Source: CAJXZP01 sp047610145 (GTDB lineage: Bacteria; Bacteroidota; Bacteroidia; Flavobacteriales_G; Salibacteraceae). From it: a stretch of 60,242 nucleotides of DNA. Made by a program: the position numbers and the translations under genes. The stretch lies in the NCBI GenBank assembly GCA_047610145.1, contig JBLFZF010000003.1, positions 1-60,242 on the forward strand, in the 5' to 3' direction. Shown here piece by piece: positions 55,201 through 60,242 of the stretch. How positions within the stretch are numbered: the stretch's first letter is position 1; the number at the start of each line of letters is the position of its first letter. Under the pieces are notes generated by a model. That model had not been told where the DNA came from, made no database searches, and worked only from the letters and a program-made list of their open reading frames with translations.

Positions 55201-55651
55201 GAACATTTCTTTTTTCTTGAGCTACTTGTTTATCATTTTCAGTTGCCGTGACCTCTAACGAGGTGTTTTGGGTAAATCTACGAGCGGTCTCTTTAAAAAC
55301 GGCAAACGCTTTAGGTAAAAGATCGTTTAAGGTAACTTCAATAATTCCTGTGATTTCTTTTTCTAGCGTATCAATTTGATCATAAAACTTTTCTTTTTCA
55401 AGAACAGTCACCGTATCATCCTCTTCTGCCTGAGCTCTTAACTCATCAATTTCCTTGTTTTGATCAGAAACACTATCCTTTACATGATTTTGAAACTCAG
55501 TCGTTTTTTGACGAAGCTCATCGTTAGACAAACCATTTAACTTAGAAAACTCCTCGTTAATCGCCACAACTAAGTAATCTATTGCTTTAATATCTTTTTC
55601 GGATTTATTTCCGATAATTTTTTTAATCGTGTCAACTAAAGAACCAAACAT
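52250..55651 (-). CDS. secA: Preprotein translocase ATPase SecA, Bacteroidota long form
   Basis: Motor that drives proteins through SecYEG. Walker A is MTGEGKT (196-202), followed by VDEVDSVLIDEARTPL, the GTATNMAGRGTDIKL-type motif and QLRGRSGRQGDPGSSQFF. The 1,133 residues exceed the roughly 900 of E. coli SecA because of an insert of about 170 residues between motor motifs (from about 330, rich in Lys, Glu and Asp) and a longer C-terminal part. The C-terminus lacks the Cys/His zinc motif that binds SecB, ending KFKQAEPLLKGGSWRIDA. Confidence 0.97.
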   Translation of the reverse strand: MFGSLVDTIKKIIGNKSEKDIKAIDYLVVAINEEFSKLNGLSNDELRQKTTEFQNHVKDSVSDQNKEIDELRAQAEEDDTVTVLEKEKFYDQIDTLEKEITGIIEVTLNDLLPKAFAVFKETARRFTQNTSLEVTATENDKQVAQEKRNVQIIGDKSIWANTWEAAGTPVTWDMIHYDVQLIGGIVLHQGKIAEMMTGEGKTLVGTLPMYLNALSGRGVHLVTVNDYLAKRDSEWMAPMFEFHGMSIACIDKTRPNSPERKAAYRADITYGTNNEFGFDYLRDNMASTVAELVQPPHNYAIVDEVDSVLIDEARTPLIISGPTPKGDVHHFDELKPKIEQLVVEQKKLVNGLFTEAKRKLAATETTHPDKKERAKTIEEGKLALFRCFRGLPKSKSLIKFLSESGMKLMLQETENFYLQDQGKQMHIVDDALFFVIEEKNNSVDLTDRGVDLISKSVANKEFFLMPDLSSLLSEIDNSESSETDKLSQKEVVLDDYTIKTERLHTIDKLLKAYCMFEKDVEYVLMDNQVKIVDEQTGRIMDGRRYSDGLHQAIEAKEKVKIEASTQTYATVTLQNYFRMYNKLSGMTGTAETEAGEFWEIYKLDVVVIPTNRPLLRDDKEDFVYKTAREKYNAVIDEVVKLRDAGRPVLVGTTSVEVSELLGRMLAMRKVEHQVLNAKLHQREAEVVQHAGEPGTVTIATNMAGRGTDIKLTQATKDSGGLAIIGTERHESRRIDRQLRGRSGRQGDPGSSQFFVSLEDNLMRLFGSERIAKMMDRMGHEEGEAIQHKMISNSIERAQKKVEENNFGIRKNLLEYDDVMNKQREVIYKRRRNALRGTRLKIDIANSIFDNIESMVIDYSNTKDYKGFKLEALASLHVDIPVTEKEFLNDRRDDLIEKVYEATLSSYFGRHKEMATKAFPVIKNVYEDPNAHYENIVVPFTDGKKSMQVVANLEKSYTSKGLELIDSLEKGVSLTMIDQYWKEHLRAMDDLRQSVRNAVYEQKDPLLIYKFESFKLFKEMVGQIGKEGVSFLVKANLPQQENTQVQAAPAPRVKARQLQERKEELPSAATGGQQYHDPSENKQEEKKIPVVNTEKVIGRNDKVTIKHVQTGETKSVKFKQAEPLLKGGSWRIDA

Positions 55652-55869
55652 GTAATTTATTTTATGTGTAAACGATTCGAAAACCGTTGAAATATCCTAT
55701 TTAATAGTGCAATTCCATGTCAAAAACCAAACCATAAAATGCAGCCGCCAAATGTAGAAAATTTGACATATTACGCTTCACTTTTTGTCGGGTTTTATAC
55801 CTGAAAAGGCAGAAATAATAGACGTCTAAATTTATAAAATTGGATTTATAACCACCGGGTTAAAAAAGA

Positions 55870-55901
55870 GCAAAAAAAAACCTCTGTTAAAAACAGAGGT
55901 T
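55870..55901 (-). terminator. Terminator after the DUF2795 gene
   Basis: AACCTCTGTT/AACAGAGGTT (55879-55888 with 55892-55901) with a T run on the minus strand. Confidence 0.88.
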
Positions 55902-55909
55902 GGAATTTT

Positions 55910-56131
55910 TTAGTATTCATCTTCATTAAAGAAGAAGTCTTCTTTAGTGGGGTAATCAGGCCAAATATCTTCGATAGTTTCGTAGACTTCACCCTCATCT
56001 TCTATTTCTTGAAGGTTTTCAACAACCTCCAATGGCGCTCCGGTACGTAACGCAAAATCAATAAGCTCATCCTTAGTAGCTGGCCAAGGCGCATCCTCTA
56101 AATTTGAAGCTAATTCTAGTGTCCAATACAT
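55910..56131 (-). CDS. DUF2795 small acidic protein
   Basis: A 73-residue cytoplasmic protein. WPATKDELIDFALRTGAPLE followed by VVENLQEI is the DUF2795 pattern; the C-terminal third is very acidic (EDIWPDYPTKEDFFFNEDEY). It is common in Bacteroidota; no function is established. It lies alone with its own terminator. Confidence 0.85.
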   Translation of the reverse strand: MYWTLELASNLEDAPWPATKDELIDFALRTGAPLEVVENLQEIEDEGEVYETIEDIWPDYPTKEDFFFNEDEY

Positions 56132-56234
56132 CGTTTAAATTTTAATTTTCCTATCCTTTTAGGAATGGCAAAAATATATTTTTATATCGCAAAAGCAAGC
56201 TTAGTTTGAAATACCACTAAAAATGATTTGAACC

Positions 56235-56789
56235 CTACTGTTTTTGAGGCTTCCAAGGAATTTCATCGGCCCCAAAGTCGATCGCCCACTTACGCGAAAG
56301 CACAAATAAGTAGTCACTTAATCTGTTCACATACCTTTTTGCAAAATCTATATCTACATCTTCTGATAATAAAGCCACAATACTTCTCTCTGCTCTTCTG
56401 CAAACAGTTCTAGCTACATGACAATTAGAAACCGATAAATGACCTCCAGGAAGCACAAAAAACTGCATTACCGGCAGATTTTCATCCATGGTGTCCATAG
56501 ACTCCTCTAAACTTGTAATCCAAACCTCTGAGACCGCAGGTAAACTTAACTTTTCTTTTTTAGCAGGATCTGTTGCTAAGTAAGATCCAATTGTAAATAG
56601 ATTTTCTTGAATTTCAACCAGAAACTTTTTTTCATTTAAATCTAAAGTAGAATCCCTTAACATTCCCATCCAAGAATTTAATTCATCTACATTTCCATAG
56701 GATTCAATTTGCAAATCATTTTTAAAAACGCGTTTACCTCCAAACAACGAAGTCTTGCCTTTATCACCTGTTTTAGTATATACTTTCAT
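56235..56789 (-). CDS. Cob(I)alamin adenosyltransferase, PduO type
   Basis: Makes adenosylcobalamin by moving adenosine from ATP to Co(I). The N-terminal ATP-binding signature KVYTKTGDKGKTSLFGGKR and the FVLPGG and ARTVCRRAERS segments in the C-terminal half are typical of PduO-type enzymes. The 184-residue length fits. A gene for a B12-dependent enzyme is not in this window. The glycerophosphodiesterase stop lies three bases upstream, so the two share a transcript. Confidence 0.94.
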   Translation of the reverse strand: MKVYTKTGDKGKTSLFGGKRVFKNDLQIESYGNVDELNSWMGMLRDSTLDLNEKKFLVEIQENLFTIGSYLATDPAKKEKLSLPAVSEVWITSLEESMDTMDENLPVMQFFVLPGGHLSVSNCHVARTVCRRAERSIVALLSEDVDIDFAKRYVNRLSDYLFVLSRKWAIDFGADEIPWKPQKQ

Positions 56790-56792
56790 GTA

Positions 56793-57620
56793 TTATGCTA
56801 CTCCTTTTGATTTTGCAACTTTCATTAATAAGTCTGGGAAATCAGATATCAACCCATCTACTCCCCAATCAATTAAACGTTCCATATCGGCCTTATCATT
56901 GACTGTCCAAGGAACCACGTCTAAACCTAGACTACTCGCTACTTGCATTTCAGACTCTGATAACAACTTGTACTGACAACTGTAAATGTCTGGATCAAAA
57001 CCAAGAAGATCCACATTTTTTTCCACTCCTAACTCATTATCTACAAGCAATGCCAAAGGCACTTCGCACTCGGTTCTTTGTAAATATTGTAAGATTCTCA
57101 AATCAAAAGATTGAATCGTGCATCTTTCCTCCGCATTATACAATTTAATGATATCTGAAACAGCTTCAGCATAAACGGAAGGTTTTGGATGCAAAACACC
57201 ATCACCTGCTGGAGATGATTTTATTTCAATATTGAAGCGCATCTCCGGTAAGTTATTTTTTGCTGTATGCTCATCTGCCGCAGTAAACACCTCTGACAAA
57301 AGTGGTTTATACGTTTTAGATTTCTTTTGATTTGGGAACTTAGAATTTCCAAGAGAACCACAATCATAGTCCAAAATATTTGCATAACGTAGGTTATACA
57401 ATTTTTTAGAATCATCCTTTAATGGTTTTCCAGTTGGAGCTAAACATAGACTTTTTAGCATCACTAAATCGTGTGAAACAACCACGTTTCCGTCTTTCGA
57501 CATCACAACGTCCATCTCCAAGGTTAAAACCCCTGTATCAATTGCTCCTATAAAACCAGGTAACGAATTTTCGGGAAACCTTCCTGTAAAACCTCTATGT
57601 CCCTGAGTATCAAATTCCAT
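56793..57620 (-). CDS. Glycerophosphodiester phosphodiesterase family protein
   Basis: Hydrolyses glycerophosphodiesters to glycerol-3-phosphate and an alcohol. The catalytic H8-R-G of GHRG, the P-E-N-S segment at 16-19, E-M-D and VVSHD near 45-55, and the late VPWTVND are GDPD signatures. The 275-residue length is typical. There is no clear signal peptide, so it is probably cytoplasmic. It is followed after three bases by the PduO gene; the link between the two is not obvious. Confidence 0.92.
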   Translation of the reverse strand: MEFDTQGHRGFTGRFPENSLPGFIGAIDTGVLTLEMDVVMSKDGNVVVSHDLVMLKSLCLAPTGKPLKDDSKKLYNLRYANILDYDCGSLGNSKFPNQKKSKTYKPLLSEVFTAADEHTAKNNLPEMRFNIEIKSSPAGDGVLHPKPSVYAEAVSDIIKLYNAEERCTIQSFDLRILQYLQRTECEVPLALLVDNELGVEKNVDLLGFDPDIYSCQYKLLSESEMQVASSLGLDVVPWTVNDKADMERLIDWGVDGLISDFPDLLMKVAKSKGVA

Positions 57621-57788
57621 ATTTTAATATTTATCAAACCATTCAAAAAAAAAATGATTTATTTACGCATGTTTGTAAGTTGTTTATCTCCTCTTTCACA
57701 AGAGGACAATTCCTCGACAAGAATAACAATTATTATTGAATCATAACTTAGATATCCGAATTCTAAACACTAATAGTTGTTAATAATT

Positions 57789-57796
57789 TAGATTTG
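57789..57796 (+). promoter_or_regulatory. -7 box upstream of the MDR oxidoreductase
   Basis: TAGATTTG matches TAnnTTTG, 16 bases before the ATG at 57813. No good -33 element is seen. Confidence 0.4.
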
Positions 57797-57812
57797 CCTA
57801 AAAACAACCATA

Positions 57813-58835
57813 ATGAGAGCAGCTTTTTTAGTCAAAACAGGAAATTCTGAGAACGCATTTACCATTCAAGAAACTACCGCCCCTGAACCATTAGCTTTTG
57901 AGGTTCAGCTTAAAGTAGAGACTTTTGGCCTTAATTACGCGGATGTGATGGCTAGAAGAGGTATTTACGATGCCGCTCCGGTATTGCCGAGTATTTTAGG
58001 ATACGAAGCTGTGGGCATCATCACCAAACTTGGAACGGAAGTCACTGACTTCAAGGTGGGAGATCGCATATTGGCCTTTACTCGGTTTGGTGCATATTCT
58101 GAGATTTGTACCGCTCATCACCAAGCGATTTGTTTATTACCTGAAGCAATTCCAAACGAGATAGCCACGGCATTAGCCACCCAATATTGCACGGCTTTGT
58201 ATGCCGCAGATTGGATGGCTAATATTCGTAAGAATGAGAAAATACTGGTACATGCTGGTGCAGGAGGAGTGGGTCACGGACTTATTCAATATGCCAAAAC
58301 TAAAGGCTGTATTATTGTGGCCACTGCTGGTAGTGAAGAAAAAATAAAATACTTACAAACCTTGGGCGTAGATCATGCCATAAATTACACTAAATTTAAT
58401 TTTAGAGATCAAATTCAAGATCTATTGGGCGACAGACCTATTGACGCAATTTTCGATCCTATTGGAGGCAAAAACTACGGGCTAAATAGAGACTTGCTAT
58501 CGGTTGGTGGACGAATGATCATATTTGGTATTTCTTCATTTAGTAAAAAGAAAGGAACCTTTATTGACAAATTGCAACTAGCCCTTCAATTTGGTTTTTT
58601 GAGTCCCCTAGAGTTTTTAATTAAAAGTAATGGCGTCATTGGCGTAAACATGCTTCACGTAGCAGATGAGAAACCTCATATTATTCAAGAGTTACTTCAG
58701 GAATCCATTAAAGGATATCAATCTGGACAATTCTTACCAAAAACAGCATTTCATGGGAGCATTGATGCGTTAGGTGAAGCTCACCAACTACTAGAAAACC
58801 GTGGCACTATAGGAAAACTTAGTATTAGCTGGTAA
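57813..58835 (+). CDS. Zinc-independent MDR oxidoreductase (quinone oxidoreductase / VAT-1-like)
   Basis: NAD(P)H-dependent member of the medium-chain reductase group. The GroES-like N-terminal part has GLNYADVMARRGIYDAAP and LGYEAVGII but lacks the Cys/His zinc ligands of alcohol dehydrogenases. The coenzyme motif is AGAGGVGHG (148-156). LQLALQFGFLSPLEFLIKSN resembles VAT-1-like members. The 340-residue length is normal. Substrate unknown; it stands alone. Confidence 0.88.
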   Translation: MRAAFLVKTGNSENAFTIQETTAPEPLAFEVQLKVETFGLNYADVMARRGIYDAAPVLPSILGYEAVGIITKLGTEVTDFKVGDRILAFTRFGAYSEICTAHHQAICLLPEAIPNEIATALATQYCTALYAADWMANIRKNEKILVHAGAGGVGHGLIQYAKTKGCIIVATAGSEEKIKYLQTLGVDHAINYTKFNFRDQIQDLLGDRPIDAIFDPIGGKNYGLNRDLLSVGGRMIIFGISSFSKKKGTFIDKLQLALQFGFLSPLEFLIKSNGVIGVNMLHVADEKPHIIQELLQESIKGYQSGQFLPKTAFHGSIDALGEAHQLLENRGTIGKLSISW

Positions 58836-58942
58836 TTATTCATTTTATATAATTGAAAACCACCTAAACATAGTAGTTAGGAGACGGTTCAAAACAGCCA
58901 AATAATTCGACAGTTTTGTGATTTAACATTCTTATATCATTG

Positions 58943-58950
58943 TATTTTTG
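58943..58950 (+). promoter_or_regulatory. -7 box immediately upstream of the DAHP synthase gene
   Basis: TATTTTTG ends four bases before the ATG at 58955. A TTTG at 58915-58918 is 24 bases upstream, which is a long spacer. The start point would be at the start codon. Confidence 0.4.
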
Positions 58951-58954
58951 TACC

Positions 58955-60043
58955 ATGATCGCCAAGTTAAACATTCAGAAAATATCGGATTGGTTACCGC
59001 AGCAAAACGGACCTATAATTATTAGCGGTCCCTGCAGCGCAGAGAGCAGAGATCAAGTTTTACGCACCGCTAAAAGTTTAGCGAAAGGAGGCCAAATAGA
59101 CATTTTAAGAGCTGGGATATGGAAACCTCGAACTCGACCAAACGCATTTGAAGGAGTCGGTCAGGAAGCCTTGCATTGGTTAGTAGAAGCAGGTCAAATT
59201 ACGGGCATAAAAACAAGTACAGAAGTAGCTACTCCTGAACATGTGGAACAAGCACTTAAAGCTGGAATTGATATTTTATGGGTAGGCGCAAGAACTTCCA
59301 CTAACCCATTTTCAGTCCAGGCAATTGCAGACGCCCTAAAAGGGATAGACGTACCTGTTTTGGTGAAAAACCCAATTAATCCAGATCTAAATTTATGGAT
59401 TGGTGCTTTAGAAAGAATCAATAATGCCGGTATTACAAAACTAGGAGCTGTACACCGAGGGTTTTCTACATTTCACGAACAATACCGGAATGCTCCGTTA
59501 TGGGAAATCCCATTGAAATTAAAAACTATTTTCCCCAACCTTCCCATCATTAACGATCCAAGCCACATTTCAGGAAGTCGTGAGCACCTCCACTCTGTTG
59601 CACAAAAAGCTTTGGATCTAAATATGGATGGTTTAATGATAGAAAGTCACGAAAACCCGGATATTGCATTAAGCGATGCACAACAACAAGTTACTCCGAG
59701 CGATTTTGGAAAGCTCATCAACGAGTTAAACTTTAGATCAGGGAAATCTGAGTCTGTTTCCTACAACACTCGTTTAGAAGAGCTCCGCAGCCAGATTGAC
59801 CAAATTGATAATGAGCTTTTAGCAAAAATTGCAAGTCGGATCGAAATAACAAGAGAGATCGGTAATTATAAAAAAGAGAATGGGGTCACTCCTTTTCAAT
59901 TACATCGGTGGAAAGAAATACTAGCCACCAGAGAACCGTATGCTAATACTTTAGGACTAAACACAGCCTTTACAGATAAACTCCTCCAATTATTGCATGA
60001 TGAATCTATACGGGTTCAATCTTCCATTTTAAACAAAAAATAA
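58955..60043 (+). CDS. Bifunctional 3-deoxy-7-phosphoheptulonate synthase / chorismate mutase
   Basis: First step of the aromatic pathway fused to chorismate mutase. The N-terminal 260 residues are a KDPG/DAHP-synthase TIM barrel: ISGPCSAESRDQVL, AGIWKPRTRPNAFEG, HRGFSTF and NDPSHISGSREH. The C-terminal 90 residues are an AroQ-type mutase beginning LEELRSQIDQIDNELLAKIA. The fusion suggests chorismate or prephenate feedback. The ATG at 58955 begins MIAKLN; a TTG five codons up would include the -7 box in the gene. The length is 362. Confidence 0.93.
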   Translation: MIAKLNIQKISDWLPQQNGPIIISGPCSAESRDQVLRTAKSLAKGGQIDILRAGIWKPRTRPNAFEGVGQEALHWLVEAGQITGIKTSTEVATPEHVEQALKAGIDILWVGARTSTNPFSVQAIADALKGIDVPVLVKNPINPDLNLWIGALERINNAGITKLGAVHRGFSTFHEQYRNAPLWEIPLKLKTIFPNLPIINDPSHISGSREHLHSVAQKALDLNMDGLMIESHENPDIALSDAQQQVTPSDFGKLINELNFRSGKSESVSYNTRLEELRSQIDQIDNELLAKIASRIEITREIGNYKKENGVTPFQLHRWKEILATREPYANTLGLNTAFTDKLLQLLHDESIRVQSSILNKK

Positions 60044-60135
60044 AAACACGCCCCCTTTTAATTCGGTTAAGTCTCCCAATATTTCACCCCCATTATCAAG
60101 CGAACTCCCCTCAAGGGTTTTAAGTATTGAATCTA

Positions 60136-60166
60136 TTTGTTTAATTAATTTTTTTTTTTAAATTTG
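60136..60166 (+). promoter_or_regulatory. Strong promoter near the right edge
   Basis: TTTG (60136-60139), a 19-base spacer, then TAAATTTG (60159-60166): both elements are perfect matches. The start point is expected near 60171-60173. Confidence 0.6.
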
Positions 60167-60187
60167 CAGCAGTAGGTGGTTAGTGGG

Positions 60188-60225
60188 GGGAGTCATTTAG
60201 CTTAGGCGATGACTCCCTTTTTTTT
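60188..60225 (+). terminator. Terminator just after the right-edge promoter
   Basis: GGGAGTCAT (60188-60196) pairs perfectly with ATGACTCCC (60209-60217), loop of 12, followed by eight T. It would end a transcript of only about 50 bases begun at the promoter at 60136-60166. Confidence 0.8.
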
Positions 60226-60242
60226 CAGGGTATCCCCTGTAA

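Overview
This window looks like chromosomal DNA from a member of the Bacteroidota, most likely order Flavobacteriales. It is AT-rich with mostly ATG starts and few clear Shine-Dalgarno sequences. Promoters resemble the Bacteroidota -33/-7 type (TTTG, then TAnnTTTG). It carries the gliding / type IX secretion (T9SS) set porP-gldK-gldL-gldM-gldN plus a PorV-family gene. Many lipoproteins follow the phylum's pattern. The genus cannot be read from the sequence. I see no phage, insertion sequence, CRISPR array or rRNA, so this is ordinary core chromosome with a few small oddities.

Layout. 1-5.9 kb: a possible T9SS sorting-domain tail cut by the window edge, then sppA, folK with a deoxynucleoside kinase, a TPR lipoprotein, a small Cys-rich lipoprotein and a SPOUT rRNA/tRNA methyltransferase. 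6-9.4 kb: mutS, tRNA-Gly(GCC), tRNA-Leu(TAA) and a very basic small lipoprotein. 9.4-14 kb: Kdo transferase (lipid A core) with an overlapping outer-membrane protein, then UDP-glucose dehydrogenase and UDP-glucuronate decarboxylase, which together make UDP-xylose. 14-24 kb, minus strand: topA, a degenerate arginase-fold protein, porP/sprF-like and gldK-L-M-N, the T9SS motor and ring. 23.9-30.4 kb, plus strand: miaB, a receiver-less sigma-54 activator, lptE, a TPR protein, secG, then groES-groEL.

30.5-33.2 kb: a minus-strand cluster of a cytochrome c-like lipoprotein, an OB-fold protein, YceI and a DUF5777 barrel. It is preceded by 484 bases without a gene that hold a relic of a second cytochrome-like C-terminus and a candidate promoter. 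33.2-44.3 kb: a CDF metal transporter, PorV-like protein, ABM-domain protein, apolipoprotein N-acyltransferase (lnt), GSCFA protein, secreted cyclophilin, tyrS, DUF2007, a 56-residue DUF5522 gene, urocanate hydratase and an SDR. 44.5-50.5 kb: an e(P4)-type phosphatase, an unrecognised protein, a 2OG-Fe(II) oxygenase, a GT39-type membrane glycosyltransferase, a GNAT and an unrecognised secreted protein. 50.7-60.2 kb: an AGCS sodium/amino-acid symporter, secA, DUF2795, PduO-type cobalamin adenosyltransferase, a glycerophosphodiesterase, an MDR oxidoreductase and DAHP synthase/chorismate mutase. The window ends with a promoter followed almost at once by a strong terminator.

The main theme is cell-envelope biogenesis. 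SecA, SecG, SppA and Lnt handle export and lipoprotein maturation; LptE and KdtA serve lipopolysaccharide; PorP, GldKLMN and PorV serve T9SS. No clear undescribed multi-gene system was found. The best leads are the degenerate arginase-fold protein next to the gld genes, the cytochrome relic and its promoter, the short promoter-terminator unit at the right edge, and genes whose -7 box lies only a few bases before the start codon.
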